16,553 nt of DNA. Source: Prevotella sp. UBA2756 (GTDB taxonomy: Bacteria; Bacteroidota; Bacteroidia; Bacteroidales; Bacteroidaceae). Both the position numbers and the translations under genes were made by a program. Shown in pieces: positions 7,169 to 15,410 of this stretch. The stretch covers positions 1-16,553 of the forward strand of contig DEJE01000005.1 of NCBI GenBank assembly GCA_002353205.1. Reading direction: 5' to 3'. The stretch's first letter is position 1; the number at the start of each line of letters is the position of its first letter. A model generated the notes under the pieces. That model was not told where the DNA came from and searched no databases. It saw nothing but the letters and a program-made list of their open reading frames with translations.

Positions 7169-9200
7169 TGCATTCGTGGGTATCATGTGCATTTGGCAAA
7201 ATTTTCACGATCACGGACTTCCAACCTTCAGGCAGAACGGTGCCCTGCAGGCGACGGAGGCCCTCGTCGGTGATGTCGTAGCCCGCAAAGCCCATGATAA
7301 CCGCCTGGAGGATGCCGCCCGCCCCAGTGAGGAAATAAGGATTGGTGCCGCCCTGGCACTCCGCCATTGTGCGGAAGGGCGGACAGAGATGGGTGACATA
7401 CGCCTTGCGGAAATAGTCGCCCGCCTCGCGGGCATGGCCCATCCTGCTGTAGAGCAGGGCGCTGATAGACTCGGTCATTGCCGGCGCCTCCTTTCCGCCC
7501 GTCTTACCATTATAGTATTCCAGATTTCGCAGCGTCTGCTTGGGGTCGGTGATGGCCTTCAGCGGATAGGACAGCAGCGTGACATCCGCCTGCTTGATGG
7601 TCTGTCCACTGTAGCCCGCATACTCCGCCGTGACGCCGTCGGCCATCGTCAGGATCGGCAAGGCATCCTGCCGCTCCTGCCAGGCGCGTCGTGCCGGCCG
7701 CCCGAGAAGTCGTGCCGCCTTGCAGGCGATGCGCAGGTTCTCCATGGCGATGGCGTTGGTGAACGCGTTATCGTCGACGTTCGCCGCATACTCGTCGGCG
7801 CAGACCACGTTACGGATGTGCCACTGCCCCGAGCTGTCCTGCTCCATGCGGCTCACCCAGAAGTCGGCCGTCTCGCGCAGCAGTGGCCACGCCTCGTCGC
7901 GCAGCCACAGCGTATCACGCGAGACGCAGAAGTACTGCCAGGCCGCCAGCGCCACGCACCCCGTGATGTGGTGCTCGTTGGTGCCTGTCGTCGCCCACGA
8001 TGGCGTGTCCTCCATGCCACTGTCGGCACTCTCCCAAGGGATCATCGCGCCCTGGTAGCCATGTGCGAAGGCGTTGCGGCGAGCAGCGGAGAGGCGGTCG
8101 ATGCGATAGTCAATCATCTGACGCGCCAGCTCGGGATGGAGGACGAGCAGGGCAGGGTACATCCAGATCTCCGCGTCCCAGAAGATGTGGCCGTTGTAGG
8201 TCAGCGCCGTGAGACCGGCGGGCGGTATGGACAGGCGTGAGCCGTCGCGTATGGCACTGTAGAGTTGATAGAGCATGGCGTGCACGTCCTGCTGTGCCTG
8301 CCGGTCGCCGGTGATGGTGATGTCGCTCTGCCAGAGGCGGTCCCACGCCTGCTGGTGGTCGTGCTCGAGCGTTGCCATGCCCGTGAGGGAGGCAAAGATG
8401 GCCAGGCGGTCAGCCTCATTCTTGACATCGGGATGGATGTTGTCGGTCTGCACGGCACCTGTCAGGGCAAACGTATAGGCCACGCCTTTACGTAGGCGAA
8501 CGGTAAATCGCATCGCCGTCTTGCTATCGGCAGCCCAAACCGTCGACGTGGAGTCGGTGGTGACGGCGGGATAGTCTTTCGTGGGGAAGAGGAACGACGA
8601 TGTCGCCGTGATGCCTCGTTGGGCCCATGGGCTCCGTGCGTCGGTAGAGAGCAGATAGAGGTTCGCCCGCTTCTTCTTCATCATACGGTAGCGACCCTCC
8701 ACGCCGACGAGGCCGGCGGGAATGGTGTGGCGGTTGGTGACGGAGAGCGTCAGGTCGTGCTGTGGCGTGACGGTGACGACGACGAGTGCGGCGTAGGGCA
8801 TCTGCCGTAGTGCCATCGTGCGGCTGTCGATGGTGGCCTTGCCCGGCAGGGTGAAGTGGTCGCGGAACGTGGCCTGCCGCATGTCGAGCTCCTGCCGGCG
8901 GTCGGCGATGTGCTGCAGGTCGCAGGGCACGCCGTCGATGGCGAGGTCGAGGTCGAAGCAGTGTACATTATCGAAGAGACGGGGGATGGTGGAGTGCGGG
9001 TCACCATCGTAGGCGCCATAGAGGATCACCGCACCCGTGTGTAGTGGGGTGGTCGACGATGTGATGCCGAGCATGCCATTGGCCACCGTGGCACCGTAGT
9101 AGTGGGCGGTGTCGATAGCTGTGGCGCGTACCGTCCAGGGGTCCTGGGCAGTGGCGTGCAGGCTGATGAGGGAGAGAAGGATGAGGGCGAGGTGCTTCAT
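7095..9200 (-). CDS. Periplasmic GH65 glycoside hydrolase (kojibiose-hydrolase-like)
   Basis: The protein has 701 residues from MKHLALILLSLISLHATAQ, a signal peptide. It has the GH65 layout: an N-terminal beta-sandwich domain, then an (alpha/alpha)6 barrel with HIFWDAEIWMYP (about 338-349), ADEYAAN (Glu470, general acid) and IKQADV (about 535). GH65 holds inverting phosphorylases and hydrolases. The C-terminal motif TMAECQGG...NPYFLTGAGG places Glu614 as a general base, as in acid trehalases and kojibiose hydrolase. The phosphorylase-type SSLSPS...H phosphate-site pattern is absent; APAMTES stands there. The 144-residue spacing of the two glutamates equals that I recall for the Flavobacterium johnsoniae kojibiose hydrolase (Glu472/Glu616). 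The conserved fold ends near LPEGWKSVIVK. The last 35 or so residues are acidic and His/Asp-rich, and about 24 of them overlap the GH13 gene. Hydrolysis of alpha-1,2-, alpha-1,3- or alpha,alpha-1,1-linked glucose is possible. Confidence 0.85.
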   Translation of the reverse strand: MKHLALILLSLISLHATAQDPWTVRATAIDTAHYYGATVANGMLGITSSTTPLHTGAVILYGAYDGDPHSTIPRLFDNVHCFDLDLAIDGVPCDLQHIADRRQELDMRQATFRDHFTLPGKATIDSRTMALRQMPYAALVVVTVTPQHDLTLSVTNRHTIPAGLVGVEGRYRMMKKKRANLYLLSTDARSPWAQRGITATSSFLFPTKDYPAVTTDSTSTVWAADSKTAMRFTVRLRKGVAYTFALTGAVQTDNIHPDVKNEADRLAIFASLTGMATLEHDHQQAWDRLWQSDITITGDRQAQQDVHAMLYQLYSAIRDGSRLSIPPAGLTALTYNGHIFWDAEIWMYPALLVLHPELARQMIDYRIDRLSAARRNAFAHGYQGAMIPWESADSGMEDTPSWATTGTNEHHITGCVALAAWQYFCVSRDTLWLRDEAWPLLRETADFWVSRMEQDSSGQWHIRNVVCADEYAANVDDNAFTNAIAMENLRIACKAARLLGRPARRAWQERQDALPILTMADGVTAEYAGYSGQTIKQADVTLLSYPLKAITDPKQTLRNLEYYNGKTGGKEAPAMTESISALLYSRMGHAREAGDYFRKAYVTHLCPPFRTMAECQGGTNPYFLTGAGGILQAVIMGFAGYDITDEGLRRLQGTVLPEGWKSVIVKILPNAHDTHECNDEEDFNDDRPCGNRVDSCARHAT

Positions 9201-9207
9201 AACATAG

Positions 9208-9243
9208 AGATATCGGAAGGGTTTGAGATATCGGAAGGGTTTG
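9208..9243. repeat. Perfect 18-bp tandem duplication ahead of the GH65 gene
   Basis: AGATATCGGAAGGGTTTG occurs at 9208-9225 and again at 9226-9243. It lies 8 nt upstream of the GH65 start codon, so it is in the leader or intercistronic space. In the GH65 frame it would read KPFRYL twice, but those codons precede the signal peptide and are probably untranslated. Confidence 0.9.
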
Positions 9244-9245
9244 CG

Positions 9246-9296
9246 TACCGTTTTTATCAATCGGCAAGTTAAACTTGCCGACCTATATAAACGGTA
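9246..9296. repeat. Nested palindrome between the phosphoesterase and GH65 genes
   Basis: A perfect 21-nt palindrome at 9261-9281 has 10-bp arms, TCGGCAAGTT and AACTTGCCGA, around one A. It sits inside a second pair of arms, TACCGTTT (9246-9253) and AAACGGTA (9289-9296), with 7-nt gaps on both sides. The symmetry suggests a REP-like or MITE-like element, or an intercistronic processing or termination signal. No U-run follows the stem. Confidence 0.75.
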
Positions 9297-9301
9297 ACTG
9301 C

Positions 9302-10327
9302 CTAATCAGTGGGTAACGGCCGCTCCTTCCAGTTGTCTTTGACGTAGCTGGAGGGATAGGTGGTCTTGTTCTCGATGCCCTGCTTGCGGACGCGGATCCA
9401 TGTGTCGAACGAGCGCTGGCCCTCCTTCATGACGATGACGCGGGCGCCATTGGGCAGGTGGTTATACTCCGTGTTACCGCCCGAGAAGCGGCCGTAGGCC
9501 AAGAGGATGTCGTGGTACATCACACTATAGTCGTTGTCGTGGTCGTGTCCGCAGAACACGCCCATCACGTCGCCACGGATGCGCATCGACGCGAAGAGAC
9601 CTGTGTTGAGAGGCGGACAGCAGACCTTCTCCATGCGGTGTCCGACGAGGATGTCGTTGCCGTCGGCCAGCGCGTAGCTATACTCCGGCAGGGGAATGTG
9701 GAAGAACGCCAGTGCGGGCAGTGGTGTGCCACTGTTGGCCTGCGTGTAGCGTGCGCTCTCACGGTTGTACCAGACTACCTGCTCGGGCGTCATCCACGCG
9801 TAGCCCTTCACGCCGGGCAGCGTGGAGTGGTTGTGCGAGTCCATGCAATAGAGCACGGCAGCGGTGCGACTGCCATCGTGTGCCAGGATGGGCAACGTGT
9901 AGTCGGGCGACGGCTGGCCAGCCCTGTCGGGCATGAGGCAGTGCGGCGCCTTCCGAATGATGTCGTAGAGCTCGGTGTTGGTCATGCCGCGCTCCTCGTC
10001 GTGGTTACCAAAGAGCAGCACGAACGGCCGGCCATGTGCGGCGACACGGTCGAGGACCACCTGCAACGTCGAGTCGGCGGGCCGGCTATAGACCACGTCG
10101 CCGGTGATGACGATGAGGTCGGGCTGCTCCGCACGGATCATCTCATCGATGTTCCACAGCGCGGGCTGCGAAGCCGGGTTGTGGAGCTTGTAATGGATAT
10201 CGGTGAGCTGCAATATCTTGAACTCGCCATTCTGATGAAACCGCAGCTCCTGGGCCCCGCCTTTCACGGGCAGGACCAGGAGTGCGGCAATCAAAGAGAG
10301 AAATGGAATGATTCGTTTATATTCCAT
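9302..10327 (-). CDS. Periplasmic calcineurin-like metallophosphoesterase (Dcr2-like)
   Basis: This 341-residue protein begins with a signal peptide (MEYKRIIPFLSLIAALLVLP, cleaved near GGAQ). All the metal-binding blocks of the family are present: LTDIH (Asp43, His45), TGDVVY (Asp77), FGNHDE (Asn108, His109), FFHIP (His210) and GHDHD (His261, His263). These bind two metals for phosphomonoester or phosphodiester hydrolysis. The C-terminal SFDTWIRVRKQG resembles the end of Dcr2-type phosphatases, known from fungi and common in Bacteroidota. It lies 53 nt after the SusD gene on the same strand, inside a glycan operon, so a phosphorylated glycan or sugar is a reasonable substrate. That is inferred from position only. 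The catalytic family is firm and the substrate unknown. Confidence 0.9.
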   Translation of the reverse strand: MEYKRIIPFLSLIAALLVLPVKGGAQELRFHQNGEFKILQLTDIHYKLHNPASQPALWNIDEMIRAEQPDLIVITGDVVYSRPADSTLQVVLDRVAAHGRPFVLLFGNHDEERGMTNTELYDIIRKAPHCLMPDRAGQPSPDYTLPILAHDGSRTAAVLYCMDSHNHSTLPGVKGYAWMTPEQVVWYNRESARYTQANSGTPLPALAFFHIPLPEYSYALADGNDILVGHRMEKVCCPPLNTGLFASMRIRGDVMGVFCGHDHDNDYSVMYHDILLAYGRFSGGNTEYNHLPNGARVIVMKEGQRSFDTWIRVRKQGIENKTTYPSSYVKDNWKERPLPTD

Positions 10328-10380
10328 ATAAAGGTCAATTAATCGAATTTAGAATAAAAGAATTATACTCTTATTCCAAT

Positions 10381-11931
10381 TTATTCGTATCCGGGGTTCT
10401 GCTTGAGGTTCGGGTTACCCTCGAGTGCCTCTTGCGGAATGGGGAACACATACTTGTAGGGTTCGGTGACATTGGGCTTCGTGGTGCGTGCCTCAAAGAA
10501 GTGACCGAAGCGGATCATGTCCATGCGGCGGTTCTCACCAGTCTCCCAGTAGAGCTCGAAGCCACGCTCGTCGTAGATCTTGTCAAGCGTGAACTCCGCA
10601 GCCGTGATCTCCTTCACCTTCCGTGCACGACGGACGGTGTTGAGGTCCTGCAGCGCACCATTGGTGTCGCCGTTGCGATACTTTGCCTCGGCGCGCATCA
10701 GGTAGGTGTCGGCCAGACGGAAGAACGGCACGTCATTGTCGGAACTGCTCGACTGTGTGGCATTCATGTTGGGCGCATATTTCACGATGCGGACGCCACC
10801 CTGCTCAGGACAGTTGTAGAGCGGGAACTCCGGGGTATAGTTCAGCGTGTCGCCCTTGCCGGTGAAGATGACCGTGCCATCGGGGTGATGCTGCACGCCG
10901 TGAAGGAATCCGAGGTTGAAGCCTGTCTCGGCCTTCATGCGGTCGTCGGAGAAGCGCGGGTCGGTCTGGTCCCACTTATAGTAGAACTCCGGTGTGGTGC
11001 AGAAGCCATTGTGCAGACGGGTGTACGGGCCAAAGGTCTGGTTGTAGTGGAGCACATTGCTCATCCAACTGTCGCCGGAGACACCAGCCTTAATGTCGTT
11101 GACGAAGGGGAAGATGCACTCCGTCTGGTCGAGGTAGGCGGCATTGTCGGCCATGAACATTGCCCAGTAGTCGTCGGCAAGCTTATACTTCCCACTGTTG
11201 ATGATCTGGTCGCAGAGGGCGATGGTCTCCTGCCAGCGGGCAGTGCCATCCTTGAACTCCGGACTCGTGCCGGTGAACACCTGCCAGTTCAGATAGAGCT
11301 TCGCCAGGAGCATCTGTGCAGCAGCCTTCGTGGCATGGCCGTAGACCACCTGTCCCTTCTCCTTGATGGTCGGGATGATGGAGAGCAGGTCCTTCTCGAT
11401 TTGCTCGATAGCCTCTTGTCGGTTGAGGATCGTCGGGTATTTCGAGAAGTCGGTCTCGGTGTAGTCGCGATAGGGCACCTGGCCGAATGCGTCGTTGAGG
11501 GTGAACATCAGCACCGCACGGATGAAGATCATCTCGTCCATGTCCTGCACGACCTCATCGGTCTTCGGCAGTTCGCTCAGCGTGAGCAGTGCGGTGTTGC
11601 AGGCGGCGATGCCGGAGGTGGTGTTACGCCAGATATAACGGATGTTCGTGTTCGTGGCCTTGAAGTCGTGGAGCACCAGCGGCTGGGTGTTCGAACTCTT
11701 CCAGTCGGTGCCACGGGCGGGGATGCAGAGCTCATCGGTGGAGAGCTCGAAGTTCTTGAAGAAGATCTCCCGGACGTTGATATATGCTGGTGCGATGACA
11801 GAGGTCAGATTCGACGAATCGCTGACGAGCGACTGTCCGGTCTCCTCATTGAGGATTTCCTCATGCAGGTTCGTGCAGGCCGTCGTGGCAAGCAACGAGG
11901 CAGCGAGCACGGTAAACATTATCTTTTTCAT
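10381..11931 (-). CDS. susD: SusD/RagB-family nutrient-binding outer-membrane lipoprotein
   Basis: The 516-residue protein starts MKKIMFTVLAASLLATTAC, a lipoprotein signal with acylated Cys19. The length, the N-terminal helical part (LTSVIAPAYINVREIFFKNF...) and the C-terminal RLADTYLMRAEAKYRNGDTNGALQDLN helix typical of SusD tetratricopeptide-like regions identify the family. It also ends FPIPQEALEGNPNLKQNPGYE, the near-universal SusD ending. SusD caps the SusC channel on the cell surface and captures the glycan. The gene lies 18 nt after the SusC gene, so the pair is co-transcribed. The symbol denotes family, not starch specificity. Confidence 0.96.
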   Translation of the reverse strand: MKKIMFTVLAASLLATTACTNLHEEILNEETGQSLVSDSSNLTSVIAPAYINVREIFFKNFELSTDELCIPARGTDWKSSNTQPLVLHDFKATNTNIRYIWRNTTSGIAACNTALLTLSELPKTDEVVQDMDEMIFIRAVLMFTLNDAFGQVPYRDYTETDFSKYPTILNRQEAIEQIEKDLLSIIPTIKEKGQVVYGHATKAAAQMLLAKLYLNWQVFTGTSPEFKDGTARWQETIALCDQIINSGKYKLADDYWAMFMADNAAYLDQTECIFPFVNDIKAGVSGDSWMSNVLHYNQTFGPYTRLHNGFCTTPEFYYKWDQTDPRFSDDRMKAETGFNLGFLHGVQHHPDGTVIFTGKGDTLNYTPEFPLYNCPEQGGVRIVKYAPNMNATQSSSSDNDVPFFRLADTYLMRAEAKYRNGDTNGALQDLNTVRRARKVKEITAAEFTLDKIYDERGFELYWETGENRRMDMIRFGHFFEARTTKPNVTEPYKYVFPIPQEALEGNPNLKQNPGYE

Positions 11932-11949
11932 AAAGCAGTCAATTAAATG

Positions 11950-14900
11950 TTAGAAATCCAGTTTCATACCAAAGCTGAACGTACGGGCCATCGGGTACTG
12001 TGTCCAGCCGATGCCCAGTGCGGGCACGCCATTGGTGACACGCGAGGCGTTCACCTCTGGGTCGTAGCCGCTATAGTCGGTAATGCAGAAGAGGTTCGTG
12101 CCGTTGACGTAGACGTAGAGCCCGCTGAGCCATTTGTTCGACTTCAAGGGAACGTTGTATCCCAAAGTGAGGTTGCTCAGACGGAAGTAGCTGCCGTCCT
12201 CGATGTAACGACTGGAGTAGTCCTCGGGGTTGCCGAGAGCCTCCCGCGTGTCGTTGGCGGCGCGCTTGGTGACGTTGTGTCCTGCGTTCTGCCATGCACG
12301 GTTGTCGACGACGTTGGCAAGGTTGTTATAGACATCGTTGCCGAAGACGCCGTTGAAGTTGGCCGTGAGGTCGAAGTTGCGCCACCGAACGGTGGTCGAC
12401 AGGCCGAGGGTGAAGTCGGGCTGTGCGCAGCCAATCTTCTCCTCCACATCCTTGCCGTCCTCATCCTTCTTGAAGACGCTCTTGCCGTCGGCGTCGAAGC
12501 CTTCGAACACCTTACCCCAGAACGTGCCGATGGGGTAGCCGGAGCGGATGACCTGTGCCGTCTCGCCGTCCAGACCAGGGCCTGAGGGCTTGCCGGTGGT
12601 GAGGTACTCCACAGGCAGGTCTTCGACCTTATTGCTGATGGTGGAGAGGTTCACGCCCATCTCCCACGTCAGGTCGCGCTTGTCAATGATGCGGCCATTG
12701 ATGGTGAACTCCCAGCCGTGATTCTTGATCTTCATATCCTTGATGTTCTGCCAGACGTAGGTCGTCGGGGCCGGGGAGGCGGACGGCACCTGAAGCAGGA
12801 CGTCCTTCGTGGTCTTGTCGTAGTAGTCGATGCTACCCCAGAGGCGACCGCCAAGCACACCAAAGTCGATGCCGGCATCCCACTGGTTGGTCTTCTCCCA
12901 TTTCAGGTCGGGGTTCGGCGTACGGGTGAGCGTGATGCCCGGCGTCGTCGAGCCGTTGACGCCGAAGATGGCACTCTTGCCGGTGCTGCCAAGGAGCATG
13001 TGCGAGATCTTGCTCGGGATCTCCTGGTTACCAGTGATACCCCAGCTGGCACGTACCTTCAGGTTCGAGAAGACGCCCAGGTTCTTGATGAAATCCTCTT
13101 CGCTGGCGCGCCAGGCGAGGGCAGCAGAGGGGAAGAAACCGTAGCGGTTGTTCTCACCAAACTTCGTACTACCATCAGCACGCATGTTCATCGTGGCGAG
13201 GTAGCGGTCCATATAGTTGTAGTTGATGCGTCCGAAGAACGACTGCAGCTCATTGATGGTCACGTCGGAAGAGCCACTGATCTGGTCTTTCTTCTTCGAC
13301 AGCGAGAGGTCGTAGCGGTAGCCGATGTCGTCGATGTAGAAGCCATCCTCATCGTAGCCATAGCTGTAGTCGCGGGTGCGCTGGTAGGAGTGACCGAGCA
13401 GGAAGTCGAACTTATGCTGGTCATTGAGGTTGAGGTTGTAGGTGAAGTAGTTCTCGATGAGGAGGTTGTGAGCCTCAACATTACCTGTGGTGAACACGCC
13501 ACCGTCGTCGAGGTAGACGAGCTCTTCCTTCTGCTCCACCTTACGGGTAGCCTTCATCTCGTCGAAGGCGATGTTGAACTTATACTTCAGGCCCTTCACC
13601 AGGTCGACGGTGGCCGTGGCGTTGAAGATGGCACGGTCGGTCTGTGTCTTGTCACGCGTGAGGTTGATCATCGCCACGGGGTTACGGGTGGAGTTGTTGT
13701 ACTGGAAGTACTTGCCGTCGGTGCCGAAGATGGGGAACGTCGGGCTTGTGCGCAGGGCATTGTAGATGATGTCGCCCTCGGCGCCACCACTCTCGCCAAT
13801 GGGTACACGGCGCTGGTCGATGCGCGAGACGGTCGTGTTCAACTCGAGCTTCACGCGGTCGTTGAGCAGATTGGTAGCCAGATAGAACCGACCATTATAC
13901 TTCTGCATGCTGCTGGTCTTGATGATACCCTGCTGGTCCTGATAGCCGATGGACGCACGGTAGGAGCTCTTCTTCGTGCCGCCGCTTAAGGTGAGGTTGT
14001 GGCTGTTGGAGAACGACGTGCGGAAGATCTCGTCCTGCCAGTTGGTGTTGGCACCACGGTCATCGATCTTGTAGCCGTATTGCTTAGCCGCAGCACGGAA
14101 CTCGTCGGCCGACATCACATCGTACTGCTCCGGCAGCCATGACACGGTGCCCTGTGCAGAGTAGCTCACCTTCATCGCGCCCTCGCCACCTTTCTTCGTG
14201 GTGATCATGATGACGCCGTTGGCACCACGTGCACCATAGATGGCCGTCGCGGAGGCATCCTTGAGGATATCGATGCGCTCAATGTCGTCGGGGTTAAGGA
14301 ATGACAGCGGATTCGACACGCCGGGAGAGCCGCCACCACTGACATACGCACCTGACGGCTGCTGGTCGTCGTTGATGTTCAAGGGCACACCGTCGACGAC
14401 GTAGAGCGGGTCCTGCCCACTACGAATGGAGTTGCTACCCCGCACGCGGATGGTCACACCGCCGCCGGGCTCACCACCGTTGTTGGTGACGTTCACACCC
14501 GTCACGCGGCCCTGTAGCATCTGGGATGGAGAGGAGATGAGACCTTTGTTGAAGTCCTTCTCGTTGATGGCGGAGATTGAACCTGTGAGGTCGCCCTTCT
14601 TCATCGTACCATAACCGACGACCACGACCTCGTCGAGCAGCTCCTTGTCCTCCTGCATGGCGACATTGAGGTTGCCACCGGCACGGACATCCTTTTCACG
14701 GAAGCCGATATACGACAGCGACAACCGCTCGCCCGGCCGCACCTGTGAGGAGAAGTGGCCATCCATATCGGTGACGGCGACGGTCTTGCCGGCCTCGTTC
14801 TTCACCGTCACGCCCATCAGCGGGTTGCCCGTAGCGTCGGTGACGGTGCCGGAGGCAGTGATCTCTTGGCCTGCGCCACCACGCGTCGTTGCCGACTGCG

Positions 14901-15261
14901 CTTTCTGAAAGATGAGGATCTGGCGCCCGGTGATCTTATAGCCCAGGCCGCTGCCGCGGAGCACCGACTGCATGGCGGCGCTGATCGACGCGCCATGGAG
15001 GTTGACGCTCACGAGGCGGTCCATGCCGGCGAGGTTGGCGTTATAGCCCACGGCATAGCCTGTCTTGCGCTCGATGAGTGCGAGCACGTTCTTGATGGGC
15101 TGGTTATCTACTTTAAGGGTGACTTGGTCGTTCTGGTCCACATAGCAGGTATTCTCATCAGCAAAAGCATAATTTTGTGGAAATACCATAAATATGTTTA
15201 ACAACAGAATGCATACTGCAAAGTTTTGTATACTTTTGCAGGTTAGGAAATGTTTGTCCAT
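11950..15261 (-). CDS. susC: SusC/RagA-family TonB-dependent outer-membrane transporter with STN domain
   Basis: The ATG at 15261 gives 1103 residues with a signal peptide cleaved near YAFA-DENT. The domains in order are a secretin/TonB N-terminal (STN) domain at about 39-108, a carboxypeptidase-regulatory-like beta-sandwich at about 136-202 (SGTVTDATGNPLMGV), the TonB-box-like LDEVVVVGYG at 209-218, a plug (LQGRVTGVNV..., YVVDGVPLN, GARGANGVIMITTKKGG), and a 22-strand barrel ending SFGMKLDF. The protein imports glycan fragments captured by SusD, using TonB energy. The STN domain indicates that it also signals to the FecR-like protein encoded just upstream, so substrate binding would induce the operon. 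A TTG-initiated extension to 15291 is unlikely. The symbol denotes family, not starch specificity. Confidence 0.97.
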   Translation of the reverse strand: MDKHFLTCKSIQNFAVCILLLNIFMVFPQNYAFADENTCYVDQNDQVTLKVDNQPIKNVLALIERKTGYAVGYNANLAGMDRLVSVNLHGASISAAMQSVLRGSGLGYKITGRQILIFQKAQSATTRGGAGQEITASGTVTDATGNPLMGVTVKNEAGKTVAVTDMDGHFSSQVRPGERLSLSYIGFREKDVRAGGNLNVAMQEDKELLDEVVVVGYGTMKKGDLTGSISAINEKDFNKGLISSPSQMLQGRVTGVNVTNNGGEPGGGVTIRVRGSNSIRSGQDPLYVVDGVPLNINDDQQPSGAYVSGGGSPGVSNPLSFLNPDDIERIDILKDASATAIYGARGANGVIMITTKKGGEGAMKVSYSAQGTVSWLPEQYDVMSADEFRAAAKQYGYKIDDRGANTNWQDEIFRTSFSNSHNLTLSGGTKKSSYRASIGYQDQQGIIKTSSMQKYNGRFYLATNLLNDRVKLELNTTVSRIDQRRVPIGESGGAEGDIIYNALRTSPTFPIFGTDGKYFQYNNSTRNPVAMINLTRDKTQTDRAIFNATATVDLVKGLKYKFNIAFDEMKATRKVEQKEELVYLDDGGVFTTGNVEAHNLLIENYFTYNLNLNDQHKFDFLLGHSYQRTRDYSYGYDEDGFYIDDIGYRYDLSLSKKKDQISGSSDVTINELQSFFGRINYNYMDRYLATMNMRADGSTKFGENNRYGFFPSAALAWRASEEDFIKNLGVFSNLKVRASWGITGNQEIPSKISHMLLGSTGKSAIFGVNGSTTPGITLTRTPNPDLKWEKTNQWDAGIDFGVLGGRLWGSIDYYDKTTKDVLLQVPSASPAPTTYVWQNIKDMKIKNHGWEFTINGRIIDKRDLTWEMGVNLSTISNKVEDLPVEYLTTGKPSGPGLDGETAQVIRSGYPIGTFWGKVFEGFDADGKSVFKKDEDGKDVEEKIGCAQPDFTLGLSTTVRWRNFDLTANFNGVFGNDVYNNLANVVDNRAWQNAGHNVTKRAANDTREALGNPEDYSSRYIEDGSYFRLSNLTLGYNVPLKSNKWLSGLYVYVNGTNLFCITDYSGYDPEVNASRVTNGVPALGIGWTQYPMARTFSFGMKLDF

Positions 15262-15410
15262 AACATCAACTTTTATCGGGTTTATGTACAAGGATGAATA
15301 CTCTCGTGTCCGGGGGGATGTTGCAGCATCCTTTCGGATTTTTTAGTTTGGTGATGGCGGTCTGATTTTCATAGGCAAAAGAGCAATGTTTCATATATAA
15401 TAATGTGTAG
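15262..15410 (-). promoter_or_regulatory. Leader region between the anti-sigma and SusC genes
   Basis: These 149 nt contain no TAnnTTTG box on the - strand, which fits an ECF-dependent promoter. The leader can form ATCC-GAAA-GGAT with a GNRA-type loop, or the same GGATG can pair with CATCC (stem at 15316-15331). These structures exclude each other. An unproven 42-codon open frame (15394-15266, MKHCSFAYENQ...) ends 4 nt before the SusC ATG. Confidence 0.35.

Noticed and set aside
7104..8240. Long + strand open frame (378 codons) opposite the GH65 gene
   Set aside because: Similar long antisense frames lie opposite SusD, SusC, the phosphoesterase and FecR. All have shadow-like composition and no domain, while the - strand frames carry clear motifs.
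7095..9200. GH65 phosphorylase (maltose, trehalose or kojibiose phosphorylase)
   Set aside because: The phosphate-site motif typical of phosphorylases is missing, a candidate general base is present at Glu614, and a signal peptide places the enzyme in the periplasm. Phosphorylases are normally cytoplasmic.
10328..10380. Terminator between the SusD and phosphoesterase genes
   Set aside because: GAATAA and TTATTC can pair with a mismatch, but the stem is short and AT-rich, with no U-run in a convincing position.
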